The notes under the pieces were generated by a model that saw only the letters and a program-made list of their open reading frames with translations, was not told the origin of the DNA and did not search any database. Position numbers and translations under genes: made by a program. This document shows, one piece after another, positions 10,803-20,003 of a stretch of DNA of 64,000 nt. The first letter of the stretch is position 1; each line of letters opens with the position of its first letter. The stretch is taken from positions 229,443 through 293,442 of the forward strand of contig SCQU01000029.1 of the NCBI GenBank assembly GCA_004299555.1, given 5' to 3'. The stretch is from Rhodanobacteraceae bacterium. Its GTDB lineage: Bacteria > Pseudomonadota > Gammaproteobacteria > Xanthomonadales > Rhodanobacteraceae.

Positions 10803-12056
10803 TCACTCCCACTCGCCGATCCGCCCCATGTGGATGCGGTTGGCGAACAGCGAGAACGCGAGCTTGGCTGCCAGGCCCTGCGAGCGCCGCAGCCACGGCG
10901 GCAGGTAGGCCGGTGCCGCCACCGAGCCATCGGCAAAGCACGGGCGCAGCGCGATGGCGTCTTCGAGCGCCAGCTTGCCCGCGAACAGGTGGGCCAGCAA
11001 ATCCAGCCGACGGCGCTTCAAGGCCCAACGGAAGAAGGTATGGACGGTCAAGAGACCGGCAAGATACACGTTGTCCTTGGTGAACGCGGCGCCGCCGGTC
11101 ACCGGCACTCCGCGGTACACGCGTTGGGTCGAATGGAAGCTGTCGGTGATGCCTTGGCCGTGCGCACGGAACCAGCGGTAGGTTTCGATGAAGTCCGCGC
11201 CGTCGAGCGCCCGGTCGATGGCAAGGATGCGCAGGCTGATGCGCTGGAGCCGTGCGATGTCGATTGATCCCGACATCAGTTCCGCGAACACGGCCAGTCC
11301 CTCCTGGGTGGCCGTGGCGCGGGGCGCGGTGCGCGCCAGCGACTTCAGCACCGGCTGTGCGCGGCCGTTGCGCGCGGTCAGCGTATGCACGAAGGCTTCA
11401 TGTGCCAGCAGCTGGGAACGGTCGTACTCGGAAAAACACGTCGCCCCGCGCAGCCGGATGCGCGTCGCGCCGGCGGCCGCCTTGGCGGTGAGGTCAGGGT
11501 CGATTTCCACCCCCACCTTGCGGGCACCAAACATTGCATCAACCTCGGCCTGGACTTCATCGCGCAGCACTTGGGCCGGAATGCAGTATTCGGCTTCGGG
11601 CAAGGCTTCGCCGTCGCCCAATTCTTCCGCGATCTGCAGGAAGTAGCGGGCCGCGTCGAGATTGGTCTGGCCGCCGCCGGGCAGGACGTCGCCGGGCCGG
11701 CCGTAGAGTGCGATCGAAGGCGCCGTGACATTGGCCGTGCCGACGGCTTCCAGCATGCCGGCGGCGGTTTGCCAGGACGCCGCGCTGCGTGCAAGGTAGG
11801 CGCCCAACGGTTGCGTGGTATCCGCGGCCGCGGCGATCGCGGCGAGCTCGGCGCGCTGCGCGGAGAAATCCGGCCGGTGGTAGGCAAAATGCGGCAGGGC
11901 CTCGTGCCCGCGCTTGAGAGCCTCCAGGAATTGCCGTTCGACCGCGGCCGGCCACGCGACCGTGTCGAGCACGCGGATATGGCGTACTGCCGTTACCAGC
12001 CGGCGGTCAAGTCCGGCGCAGCGTTCGATGGCGGCGGCTGGCGCGGCGTTGTTCAT
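10803..12056 (-). CDS. QEGLA-motif (DUF1704/MATCAP-like) putative zinc metalloprotease
   Basis: This 417-residue protein belongs to the family annotated as flavohemoglobin expression-modulating QEGLA motif protein. It has HEAFVH at 219-224 (HExxxH zinc site), TQEGLAVFAE at 250-259 supplying a third ligand or catalytic glutamate, and a conserved GGGQTNLDAARYF segment near 128-140. Eukaryotic relatives are the MATCAP tyrosine carboxypeptidases that detyrosinate tubulin. The bacterial target is unknown to me. It lies 15 bp downstream of rsgA on the same strand and is probably cotranscribed with it. Family assignment is confident, function is inference. Confidence 0.85.
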   Translation of the reverse strand: MNNAAPAAAIERCAGLDRRLVTAVRHIRVLDTVAWPAAVERQFLEALKRGHEALPHFAYHRPDFSAQRAELAAIAAAADTTQPLGAYLARSAASWQTAAGMLEAVGTANVTAPSIALYGRPGDVLPGGGQTNLDAARYFLQIAEELGDGEALPEAEYCIPAQVLRDEVQAEVDAMFGARKVGVEIDPDLTAKAAAGATRIRLRGATCFSEYDRSQLLAHEAFVHTLTARNGRAQPVLKSLARTAPRATATQEGLAVFAELMSGSIDIARLQRISLRILAIDRALDGADFIETYRWFRAHGQGITDSFHSTQRVYRGVPVTGGAAFTKDNVYLAGLLTVHTFFRWALKRRRLDLLAHLFAGKLALEDAIALRPCFADGSVAAPAYLPPWLRRSQGLAAKLAFSLFANRIHMGRIGEWE

Positions 12057-12071
12057 GACGGCTCGGCGTCA

Positions 12072-13130
12072 TCAGCGTTCCTGCCAGTCGCGGCGGCGCT
12101 GCGTGCGGATGGGCTCGTGGCCGCCCTGCAGGCGGTCCTCCAGGCGCGCCGCCTGCTCGTCGCGCTGGTCGTGCAGTTTCAAATACTGCCGCCAGCGCGC
12201 GGCATCGAGTTCGCCCGCTTCCAGGGCCGCGCGTACCGCGCAGCCGGGTTCGTTGCCGTGACTGCAGTCGGCGAAGCGGCATTGCTCGGTGAGGGTGTCG
12301 ATGTCGTCAAACAGTCCCAGGGCTTCCTCACCCGTCAGCTTGAGTTCGCGCATGCCGGGGGTGTCGATGAGGCACGCCCCGCCGGGCAGCGGCAACAGCG
12401 CGCGGTGGGTGGTCGTGTGGCGCCCGCGGCCGTCACCGTTGTGGGTGGCGCCGGTGGCCATTTTGTCCTCGCCCAGCAGCGTGTTGGTGAGGGTGGATTT
12501 GCCGGCGCCCGACGAGCCGACCAGCGCGGCGGTGATGCCGGCGCCAAGGTACGGGGCCAGGACCGGGACGCTGGCCGCGTCCTTGCCGTTGATGCTGTGG
12601 ATGGGGATGTTCGCCGGCAGGCGTTCACGGAGTGCCGTCGTGGCGGTTGCCATCGCGGCCGCGTCCACCTTGTCCTGCTTGGTCAGCACCACCACCGCCT
12701 GCGCGCCGGAGCCTTCGACGAGGGCCAGGTAGCGTTCGATGCGCGCCGGATTGAAGTCACCGTCGAGGCCCGTCAACACCAGTACCACGTCGATGTTGGT
12801 GGCGATCACTTGTCGCTCGTACCGGTCGCCGGCGGCGGCGCGTTCGAGCACGCCGCGGCGTGGTAGCACGGCTGCAATGTGGGGTGGCGTACCGGCGTCG
12901 ATGACCACGAAGTCACCCACCGCCGGACGGTCGGCGGGGTCCAGGCCGCGTTTCAGGAACCTGGGTGCCGGCTGCGCGTTGAAGACGCGTTCGCCGTCGT
13001 GGACTTCGTAGCCGGCGCGGTGTTGGGCCGATACCCGTGCCAGGGTCTGGTGGGCGTCGAGTACGGGCAGGTTGCCGCGCCAACCGATACGGTGCGCGGG
13101 GGCAAGCGGGTGCTGCGGAATGGAAGCCAT
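12072..13130 (-). CDS. rsgA: Ribosome small-subunit-dependent GTPase RsgA
   Basis: RsgA is a circularly permuted GTPase that checks late 30S subunit maturation. An OB-fold N-terminus is followed by motifs in permuted order: the G4 motif LTKQDKVDA, then the P-loop GSSGAGKSTLTN, then the G3 region LIDTPGMREL. The zinc-binding C-terminal domain has CRFADCSHGNEPGC. Length is 352 residues, as usual. The start ATG gives MASIPQHP. The QEGLA metalloprotease gene follows 15 bp downstream. Confidence 0.95.
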   Translation of the reverse strand: MASIPQHPLAPAHRIGWRGNLPVLDAHQTLARVSAQHRAGYEVHDGERVFNAQPAPRFLKRGLDPADRPAVGDFVVIDAGTPPHIAAVLPRRGVLERAAAGDRYERQVIATNIDVVLVLTGLDGDFNPARIERYLALVEGSGAQAVVVLTKQDKVDAAAMATATTALRERLPANIPIHSINGKDAASVPVLAPYLGAGITAALVGSSGAGKSTLTNTLLGEDKMATGATHNGDGRGRHTTTHRALLPLPGGACLIDTPGMRELKLTGEEALGLFDDIDTLTEQCRFADCSHGNEPGCAVRAALEAGELDAARWRQYLKLHDQRDEQAARLEDRLQGGHEPIRTQRRRDWQER

Positions 13131-13240
13131 GGCGCGGAGTCGCCGAAGGAGAACCGGTAGGAACCTGGGAATGCCGAAACGGTGGTGTCAGGACAGCGGT
13201 GTTGGCGCTAGCATGACGGATTCAAGGAGTGTTTGCAGCC

Positions 13241-14485
13241 ATGTCCACAGCGATTGTTCATCCGAGCTTTCATCTTGCCGATGTGCGGTACGCGATCCGC
13301 GGCGCGCTGGCGCGGCGCGCGCGCGAGCTCGATGCTGCGGGGCAGACGGTGGTCAAGCTCAACACCGGCAACCCCGGCCGGTTTGGTTTTCGTGCGCCTG
13401 CGCACCTGACGGCGGCGATCACCGCGCACCTGGCCGACAGCGACGCGTACGTCCACGAGCAGGGCCTGGAGTCCGCGCGTGCGGCGATCCTCGCGCAGCA
13501 GCGGGCGCGCGGCGCGGACGTTGCCGGGGTCGAGCGGATCTTCATTGGCAACGGCGCCAGCGAGCTGATCGACATGGGCCTGCGGGCGCTCTTGAATGCG
13601 GGCGACGAGGTGCTGTTGCCGTCGCCCGATTACCCCTTGTGGAGCGCCGCGACCAGCCTCAATGGCGGCGTCCCGCGGTACTACACGTGTGCCGCCGCGC
13701 ACGGTCATGTGCCGGACGCCGACGAGCTGGCCGCCTTGTGCGGGCCGCGCACGCGCGCGATCGTCCTCATCAACCCCAACAATCCGACCGGTGCGTGCTA
13801 TCCGCGCGAGTTGCTGCAGCGCGTGGTCCAGCTTGCGCGCCAGCGCGACCTCTTGTTGTTTGCCGATGAAATCTACGATGGCGTCCGTTATGACGGCGCG
13901 CCGTTTACGCCGTTGTCCGTGCTAGCCGGCGACCTGCCGTGCGTGACCTTCGGTGGCCTGTCCAAGGTCTACCGTGCGTGCGGCTTCCGCATCGGCTGGG
14001 CGACGCTGTCGGGCAGTGGCGCGCGGGTGGCTGCCTATCGCGACGCGCTGCAGCTCCTGGCGTCGCTGCGCCTGTGTGCCAACGTGACCTCGCAATGGGC
14101 GATCGAACCGGCGCTGACCGGTCCCGACACCATCGCCCCGCTGTTGGCGCCAGGCGGGCGCCTGTACGAGTCGCGCCGGGCCGTGGTGGAGAGCGTCGCG
14201 CGCAGCAAGTTTTTGCAGTGCGTCACGCCGCAGGGTGCACTGTATGCGTTTCCGGCGGTGCGCGCCGACGTGCTGCCGGACTTTGACGACAACGCGTTCG
14301 CGATGCGCCTGCTGGAAGAGGAACACGCGCTGGTGGTACCGGGATCGGGCTTCAATGTGCCCGCGAGCCGGCACTTCCGGGTGACCTTGTTGCCGGAAGC
14401 TCCGCAAATCGCCGATGTGTTTCAGCGCATCGAGCGGGTGCTCGGTCGGATGGCCAACGGCGCCCAATCCGCGCGGGTTGCCTGA
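13241..14485 (+). CDS. alaA: Alanine/glutamate-type aminotransferase (AlaA-like)
   Basis: This class I/II PLP-dependent aminotransferase of 414 residues resembles AlaA, which makes alanine from pyruvate and glutamate. Features are NTGNPGRFGF near the N-terminus, INPNNPTGACYP, FADEIYDGVRYDG and the Schiff-base lysine in FGGLSKVYRACGFRIGW. ATG at 13241 follows AAGGAG at 13224-13229 with good spacing; a GTG at 13229 overlaps that site and is less likely. An SGNH hydrolase gene begins 3 nt after its stop. Confidence 0.88.
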   Translation: MSTAIVHPSFHLADVRYAIRGALARRARELDAAGQTVVKLNTGNPGRFGFRAPAHLTAAITAHLADSDAYVHEQGLESARAAILAQQRARGADVAGVERIFIGNGASELIDMGLRALLNAGDEVLLPSPDYPLWSAATSLNGGVPRYYTCAAAHGHVPDADELAALCGPRTRAIVLINPNNPTGACYPRELLQRVVQLARQRDLLLFADEIYDGVRYDGAPFTPLSVLAGDLPCVTFGGLSKVYRACGFRIGWATLSGSGARVAAYRDALQLLASLRLCANVTSQWAIEPALTGPDTIAPLLAPGGRLYESRRAVVESVARSKFLQCVTPQGALYAFPAVRADVLPDFDDNAFAMRLLEEEHALVVPGSGFNVPASRHFRVTLLPEAPQIADVFQRIERVLGRMANGAQSARVA

Positions 14486-14488
14486 CGC

Positions 14489-15100
14489 GTGGGACGCGCG
14501 TTCCTCACGCTGGGTGATTCCTACACGGTGGGTGAAGGCGTTGCGCCGGACGCGCGCTGGCCGGTGCAATTGGCCGTGCGCTTGCGCGCCACCGGCGTGG
14601 CCATTGACGGCCCGCAGGTCGTCGCCGCGACGGGTTGGACGACCGCCGAGCTGGCGGCCGCCATGGATGCGGCGGTGTTCACACCGCCGTATGCGCTGGT
14701 GACGCTGCTGATTGGCGTCAACAACCAGTACCGCGGATTGCCGGTGGATGATTACCGCGCGGAATTTCGCGCGCTGCTGCGGCGTGCAATCGGCCTGGCC
14801 GATGGCCGGACGGCGCGGGTCCTCGTGGTGTCGATCCCGGACTGGAGCGTGACGCCATTTGCGGCGCGCAACGGGTGCGACCCTGCGGCGACCGCGCGCG
14901 CGATCGCCGCGCTCAACGCGATTGCCCGCGCCGAGACCGCCGCGGCTCGCGCCCACTGGGTGGACGTCACCACGATTTCACGCGCCGCCGGCGCGCGTGA
15001 CGCGGTGACGGTTGACGGCTTGCACCCGTCGGCCGCGCAGTACGCACGCTGGGTGGATGCGATCCTGCCCGCCGCGCGCGCGGCGCTGGCGGCCTTCTGA
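14489..15100 (+). CDS. SGNH/GDSL-family hydrolase
   Basis: The 203-residue protein has the block I serine in FLTLGDSYTVGEG (Ser11), the block III region LLIGVNNQYRG and the block V Asp-His pair in VDGLHPSAAQYARW, so the catalytic machinery of an SGNH esterase/lipase is complete. There is no signal peptide, so it probably acts in the cytoplasm. GTG start 3 nt after the aminotransferase suggests cotranscription. The substrate is unknown; the family contains esterases, thioesterases and carbohydrate deacetylases. Confidence 0.85.
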   Translation: MGRAFLTLGDSYTVGEGVAPDARWPVQLAVRLRATGVAIDGPQVVAATGWTTAELAAAMDAAVFTPPYALVTLLIGVNNQYRGLPVDDYRAEFRALLRRAIGLADGRTARVLVVSIPDWSVTPFAARNGCDPAATARAIAALNAIARAETAAARAHWVDVTTISRAAGARDAVTVDGLHPSAAQYARWVDAILPAARAALAAF

Positions 15101-15417
15101 TTTTGCGTGTCATCCTGGAATCACGAAGCGATATCCGGGATCGGTTTGCATCGTGGACGAGGTGGCGACCGGAAGTCACCGGCGACCGGTTGACCTGCTG
15201 CACCATCCATGGCACACGCCTTCCGGGCCGCCTGCGGCGTTCGCGTTGGCAGTCCTGCCAACGCAGTCAGGCTCCGCCGCCATGGAGCCGCCTGGCCCCG
15301 GAATGGCGCGCAAAATCAGCGGGCCGCGGCGCGCAATCCGGGGACCCTTCCATCAATCCCCGGTGCGCGTGCAGCTAACATGCGCGCACGCTTGCCGGGA
15401 CCCGCAAGGCCATTCGC
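15101..15417. other. 317-bp non-coding gap with a hairpin
   Basis: I see no convincing gene. The gap holds a perfect 9-bp stem with a 4-nt loop (GCGTTGGCA at 15243-15251, TGCCAACGC at 15256-15264), repeated GGCGACCGG words near 15162-15190, and a degenerate TCATCC...GGGATCGG palindrome near 15109-15145 that resembles the one at 20040-20065. It may be a decayed intergenic repeat. The lspA promoter must lie here, but no strong hexamer pair stands out. Confidence 0.5.
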
Positions 15418-15924
15418 TTGAGCAAACTTCCCAAACCCAACGCACTGGTCTGGCTGCTGCTGTCCGTAGCCGTGATCGGCCTCGATCAGCTCACCAAGGC
15501 CATCGTGCGCGCAACGCTGGTGCCCTACATGCCACAGGCGGTGATTCCGCACCTCCTCAACTGGACGCTGGCGTTCAACCGCGGCGCGGCCTTCAGTTTT
15601 CTCGCTGGATCGTCAGGCTGGCAAACCTGGCTGTTTGGCAGTCTCGCACTGGTGATCAGCGCGGGCCTGGTGGTTTGGCTGGCGCGCACCCCCCGCCGTG
15701 ACTGGCGTACCGCCTTGCCGGTGGCGTTCATCATCGGTGGCGCGCTCGGCAACCTGATCGACCGCCTGGTGCACGGGCAGGTGACCGATTTCATCCAGGT
15801 CTACTGGCACACGTGGTCGTTTGCGGCCTTCAATCTGGCCGATTCCGCGATCACGGTCGGGGCCGTGCTATTGATCGCATTCGGCCTCTTCGGTGGACAC
15901 GATCATCCGGCGCCGCGACAATAG
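15418..15924 (+). CDS. lspA: Lipoprotein signal peptidase II
   Basis: LspA cleaves signal peptides of diacylated prolipoproteins in the inner membrane. The 168-residue protein has four membrane segments and the catalytic aspartates in GALGNLIDRLVHGQVTDFI and FNLADSAITVG, together with the family stretch FNRGAAFSFL. The start is TTG at 15418 (MSKLPKPNALVWLLL). lspA normally follows ileS directly; here it stands alone, 7 kb downstream, after five unrelated genes. Its likely substrates in this window are BamD and the TPR lipoprotein. Confidence 0.95.
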   Translation: MSKLPKPNALVWLLLSVAVIGLDQLTKAIVRATLVPYMPQAVIPHLLNWTLAFNRGAAFSFLAGSSGWQTWLFGSLALVISAGLVVWLARTPRRDWRTALPVAFIIGGALGNLIDRLVHGQVTDFIQVYWHTWSFAAFNLADSAITVGAVLLIAFGLFGGHDHPAPRQ

Positions 15925-16061
15925 GCGGTTGTCGTGTTCCGGGAACCGCCGGACGGCGAGCCGACTCCGGCGCGCGGGCGGTTTTCTGATCAACCCCGCC
16001 ACGGGCACGCGACGATGGTTTGCGCCATCGCCGGCATCCTCCTGAATCACGAGGCTTTTGC

Positions 16062-17228
16062 ATGAATTTCCACGAATATCAGGCCAAACGATTGTTTGCC
16101 GAGTTCGGCATTGCCGTGCCGGCGGGCAAGGTGGCGAAAACCCCCGCCGAGGCGGTGGAAGCCGCGCGTGCACTGGGCGGTACGCAATGGATGGTGAAGG
16201 CGCAGGTGCATGCAGGCGGCCGCGGCAAGGCGGGCGGCGTGAAGTTCTGCAAGTCGCTGGATGAAGTGAAAACCGCCGCATCCGGGATGCTCGGCAAAAC
16301 CCTGACGACCTACCAGTCGGGCGGCCGCGCGCTGCCGGTCAACCTGGTACTGGTCACCGAGGCGACCGACATCGCCAAGGAACTCTACCTGTCGATCCTG
16401 GTCGATCGCAGCGAAAAGGCCGTCACCTTCATCGCGTCGGGCCGGGGTGGCGTCGAGATCGAGCAGGTCGCGCGCGAGACGCCCGATGAAATCCACACCG
16501 TGACGGTGAACCTGACCGAAGGCCTGCAGGCGTACCAGTGCCGCGGGCTTGGCTTTGCGCTGGGCCTGACCGGCAAGCAGGCCAACCAGCTGGCCAGGAT
16601 CATGCTTGGGATGTACAAGCTCTTCAACGCCAAGGACCTGTCGCTGATCGAGCTGAATCCGCTTGCGATCGTGGCATCGGGTGACCTGATGGCGCTGGAC
16701 GGCAAGGTCCATTCCGACGACAACGCCGAGTTCCGGCACCCGGAGCTCGCGGCGATGCGCGACGTGTCACAGGAAGACAAGGCCGAAGCCGCCGCTGCCG
16801 CCGAGCACCTCAACTACGTCACCATGGACGGCAACATCGGCTGCATGGTCAATGGCGCCGGCCTCGCGATGGCGACGATGGACGTGATCAAGCTGGCCGG
16901 CGGCGAGCCCGCCAACTTTCTGGATGTCGGCGGCGGCGCGACGACCGCGCGCGTGACCTCGGCGTTCAAGCTGATCCTGTCCTCGCCCAAGGTCAATTGC
17001 ATCCTCGTCAACATTTTCGGCGGCATCGTCCGCTGCGACCTGATCGCCGAGGGCATCATCGGCGCGGTCAAGGAAGTCGGCCTGAAGATTCCGGTGGTGG
17101 TGCGCCTGCAGGGCACCAACGTGGACAAGGGCCGTGAGCTGCTCGCCAAGTCGGGCCTCGCGATCACGCCCGCGAGCGATTTGAACGATGCCGCGCAGAA
17201 GGCCGTGGCGGCCGCGCAGGCCGCCTGA
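16062..17228 (+). CDS. sucC: Succinyl-CoA ligase (ADP/GDP-forming), beta subunit
   Basis: SucC pairs with SucD in the TCA-cycle step that converts succinyl-CoA to succinate with nucleotide triphosphate synthesis. The 388-residue length equals the E. coli protein. It begins [17 protein letters not shown], has an ATP-grasp domain ([19 protein letters not shown]) and the C-terminal ligase-CoA domain with [20 protein letters not shown] at 16062 matches the conserved N-terminus. sucD follows but is separated by a structured 173-bp spacer. Confidence 0.97.
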   Translation: MNFHEYQAKRLFAEFGIAVPAGKVAKTPAEAVEAARALGGTQWMVKAQVHAGGRGKAGGVKFCKSLDEVKTAASGMLGKTLTTYQSGGRALPVNLVLVTEATDIAKELYLSILVDRSEKAVTFIASGRGGVEIEQVARETPDEIHTVTVNLTEGLQAYQCRGLGFALGLTGKQANQLARIMLGMYKLFNAKDLSLIELNPLAIVASGDLMALDGKVHSDDNAEFRHPELAAMRDVSQEDKAEAAAAAEHLNYVTMDGNIGCMVNGAGLAMATMDVIKLAGGEPANFLDVGGGATTARVTSAFKLILSSPKVNCILVNIFGGIVRCDLIAEGIIGAVKEVGLKIPVVVRLQGTNVDKGRELLAKSGLAITPASDLNDAAQKAVAAAQAA

Positions 17229-17401
17229 TGCCGGCGCCGTTCGTGAGCACCGGCTGTTCAAGCCCCCTTGAGTCAAGGGGGCGGTATTGCCGCGCAGCGG
17301 CGATACGGGGTTGTGGAGGCGTAGCGTCCAGCGCGTTGCCTGGCAGCGCGCTGCGGTAGCCGAAGCGATCAGTCCCTACGATTATCAAGGACCCCATCGA
17401 A
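17229..17401. repeat. Palindrome-rich spacer between sucC and sucD
   Basis: Three stem-loops are stacked here: a 10-bp perfect stem around a single central base at 17262-17282 (GCCCCCTTGA / TCAAGGGGGC); a GTATTGCCGC / GCGGCGATAC stem directly after it, with one wobble; and a GCGCG...CGCGC stem near 17330-17352. The two subunit genes usually abut or overlap, so this looks like an inserted intergenic repeat. It could affect transcription or processing between the genes. Confidence 0.7.
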
Positions 17402-18277
17402 ATGTCCGTATTGGTCAACAAGAATACCAAGGTCATCTGCCAGGGCTTTACCGGCCAGCAGGGTACTTTCCATTCACAGCAGGCGCTCGATTACGGCACC
17501 AAGCTCGTCGGCGGCGTCACCCCGGGCAAGGGCGGCAGCGAGCACATCGGCCTGCCCGTCTTCAATACCGTGCGCGAAGCCGTGGACGAGACCGGCGCCG
17601 ACGCCTCGGTCATCTTCGTGCCACCGCCGTTCGCGGCCGATGCGATCCTCGAAGCCGCCGATGCCGGCGTCCGCGTGATCGTCGCGATCACCGAGGGCAT
17701 TCCGGTGCTCGACATGCTGCGGGTCAAGAACGTTTTGCGGCAGTACCCCGGGTCCACCCTGATCGGCCCCAACTGCCCCGGCATCATCACCCCCGGCGAG
17801 TGCAAGATCGGCATCATGCCGGGCCACATCCACCAGCCGGGCAAGGTCGCGATCGTGTCGCGCTCGGGCACGCTGACCTACGAGGCCGTGTTCCAGACGA
17901 CCAGCGTCGGGCTTGGCCAGTCGACCGTCATCGGTATTGGCGGCGATCCGATCAACGGCATGAGCTTCATCGACTGCCTGAAACTGTTCCAGGACGATGC
18001 GCAGACCGAAGGCATCATCATGGTCGGCGAGATTGGCGGCAGCGCCGAAGAGGAGGCCGCCGAGTTCATTGCCGACCACGTCACCAAGCCGGTCGTCGCG
18101 TTCATCGCGGGGGCGACGGCCCCTCCGGGCAAGCGCATGGGCCACGCCGGCGCCATCATTTCGGGCGGCAAGGGCACCGCGGCCGGCAAGTTTGCGGCCC
18201 TGGAAAAGGCCGGCGTCACCACGGTACGCTCGCCGGCCGACCTGGGTGCCGCGCTCGCCAAGCGCATGCACCACTGA
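17402..18277 (+). CDS. sucD: Succinyl-CoA ligase, alpha subunit
   Basis: The 291-residue alpha subunit holds the CoA-binding Rossmann domain ([29 protein letters not shown]) and the phosphohistidine loop, His248 in [25 protein letters not shown] is also typical. A perfect terminator hairpin lies 28 bp after the stop, so the sucC-sucD message should end there. The 173-bp separation from sucC is unusual. Confidence 0.97.
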   Translation: MSVLVNKNTKVICQGFTGQQGTFHSQQALDYGTKLVGGVTPGKGGSEHIGLPVFNTVREAVDETGADASVIFVPPPFAADAILEAADAGVRVIVAITEGIPVLDMLRVKNVLRQYPGSTLIGPNCPGIITPGECKIGIMPGHIHQPGKVAIVSRSGTLTYEAVFQTTSVGLGQSTVIGIGGDPINGMSFIDCLKLFQDDAQTEGIIMVGEIGGSAEEEAAEFIADHVTKPVVAFIAGATAPPGKRMGHAGAIISGGKGTAAGKFAALEKAGVTTVRSPADLGAALAKRMHH

Positions 18278-18304
18278 GCACACCGTCCGCGAAGTAAAAT
18301 GACC

Positions 18305-18330
18305 AGGCCGCGACCCGTCGCGGCCTTTGT
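18305..18330 (+). terminator. Rho-independent terminator after sucD
   Basis: A 9-bp perfect stem (AGGCCGCGA / TCGCGGCCT) with a CCCG loop is followed by TTGT, 28 bp after the sucD stop and just before nadE. Confidence 0.8.
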
Positions 18331-18345
18331 CTATCGGAGTCATTC

Positions 18346-19965
18346 ATGGCTGCGCTGCGCCTTGCCCTTGCCCAGGTTGATTTTCCGGTCGGCGCGGTGG
18401 TAGCCAACGGCAAGCGCGTGGGCGCGCTGCTGGGTGAGGCCAAGGCCGGTGGCGCCGACCTGCTGGTGTGCCCGGAACTTGCCCTGAGTGGCTATCCGCC
18501 CGAAGACCTGTTGCTGCGGCCGAGCTTTCTCGCCGCGTGCCAGCGGGAGCTCGATGACTTGGCTGGCGCGGCGGACGGCATTGCGGCGCTGGTCGGCTTC
18601 CCCCACAGCGAGGGGGTGGTCTACAACGCCGCGGCCTTGTTGCGCGATGGCGGGGTTGCGCAGATCGCGCACAAGCACGCACTGCCCAACTACGGGGTGT
18701 TCGATGACAAGCGCTATTTCGAACCGGGGCATGCCACCGCGGTCACCACGCTTCGCGGTGTGCGCATCGGGCTCTTGATCTGCGAGGACGCATGGCAACC
18801 CGAATCGGCCGCCGCCGCCGCGCGTGCGGGCGCCGAGTTGCTGATCGTGATCAACGCGTCACCGTTCGACATGGCCAAGCAGGCCCAGCGCGAGCAGGTG
18901 CTGACCGCGCGTGCGCGGGAAACCGGGTGTGCGATCGCCTACCTCAACATGGTCGGTGGCCAGGACGAAGTGGTGTACGACGGCGCCTCGTTTCTGGTGA
19001 ACGGTGATGGCATGGTCGCGGCCCGCGCGCCGGCGTTTGTCGATGCGCTGCTGTGGGCGGAGTTTGACGGTGCGTCACGGCGGTGGGCGGCCCGCGACTG
19101 GCGAACCGCGGACAGCACCGAACCGGTGGCGACGCTGTACGCGGCGCTGGTGCGCGGTGTACGCGATTACGTCGGGAAGAACGGGTTCGAGCGCGCGTTG
19201 CTGGGCCTCTCGGGCGGCATCGATTCTGCGCTGACCCTGGCGCTCGCGGTCGATGCGCTGGGCGCCGGCAACGTCGCCGCGGTCATGCTGCCGTCGCGCT
19301 ATACGTCTGGGTTGTCGCTGCGCGAGGCGCATGCACAAGCGCATACGCTGGGCGTCGAGTGTTGCGACGTGCCGATCGGTGCCGTCGTTGAAGCGGCGGC
19401 GGCGGCCGTGGCACCGGCCTGCGGGGAGCTGGCTGATCTTGCCGCCCAGAACGTCCAGGCGCGTGCGCGCGGCTTGCTGCTGATGGCGTTGTCCAACCAA
19501 ACCGGCAAGCTGCTGCTTACCACCGGCAACAAGAGTGAGATGGCGGTTGGGTACGCCACGCTGTACGGCGACATGTGCGGCGGCTACGCGCCGCTCAAGG
19601 ACGTCTACAAGACCGAGATCTATGCGTTGGCGCGCTGGCGCAATGGCGCCGCCGGGGGCACCGATGTGATCCCGCAGGCCGTGATCGAGCGCGCGCCCTC
19701 GGCCGAGCTGCGCGCCGACCAGACCGACCAGGATTCATTGCCCGCGTATGCGGTGCTGGACGGTATCCTCAAGCGCTGCATCGAGGGCGCCCAGTCGCAG
19801 GCCGAGATCATCGCGGCCGGATTTGACGCTGGTGCCGTGCGCCGGGTCGTGCGCATGTTGTACGCATCCGAGTTCAAGCGCCGGCAGGCGGCGCCGGGGC
19901 CGCGCGTATCGAGCTGCGCCTTTGGGCGCGAACGGCGGTACCCGATCTCGAACGCCTGGCGCTGA
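18346..19965 (+). CDS. nadE: Glutamine-dependent NAD+ synthase
   Basis: This enzyme amidates nicotinate adenine dinucleotide to NAD+ using glutamine. The N-terminal nitrilase-type glutaminase has Glu in VCPELALSGYPPED, Lys in HKHALPNYGVFDDKRYF and the catalytic Cys in LLICEDAW. The synthetase half has the P-loop-like LSGGIDSALTLALA, plus TGNKSEMAVGY. At 539 residues it is the long, two-domain proteobacterial type. ATG at 18346 follows the sucD terminator. The protein end is basic (YASEFKRRQAAPGPR), as in relatives. Confidence 0.96.
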   Translation: MAALRLALAQVDFPVGAVVANGKRVGALLGEAKAGGADLLVCPELALSGYPPEDLLLRPSFLAACQRELDDLAGAADGIAALVGFPHSEGVVYNAAALLRDGGVAQIAHKHALPNYGVFDDKRYFEPGHATAVTTLRGVRIGLLICEDAWQPESAAAAARAGAELLIVINASPFDMAKQAQREQVLTARARETGCAIAYLNMVGGQDEVVYDGASFLVNGDGMVAARAPAFVDALLWAEFDGASRRWAARDWRTADSTEPVATLYAALVRGVRDYVGKNGFERALLGLSGGIDSALTLALAVDALGAGNVAAVMLPSRYTSGLSLREAHAQAHTLGVECCDVPIGAVVEAAAAAVAPACGELADLAAQNVQARARGLLLMALSNQTGKLLLTTGNKSEMAVGYATLYGDMCGGYAPLKDVYKTEIYALARWRNGAAGGTDVIPQAVIERAPSAELRADQTDQDSLPAYAVLDGILKRCIEGAQSQAEIIAAGFDAGAVRRVVRMLYASEFKRRQAAPGPRVSSCAFGRERRYPISNAWR

Positions 19966-20003
19966 CAGCCGTGCCGCTTCGGCGCGAGCAGGACTCTGCT
20001 CGT

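Noticed and set aside
10592..11083. 163-codon frame through the 33-bp repeats
   Set aside because: Its N-terminal half only translates the tandem repeat (a MRKGGRQRRSLPAEGG-like pattern) and the rest is antisense to the QEGLA gene.
11385..12866. 493-codon plus-strand frame across the QEGLA gene and rsgA
   Set aside because: It runs opposite two well-supported genes and crosses their boundary, as expected of a GC-driven shadow frame.
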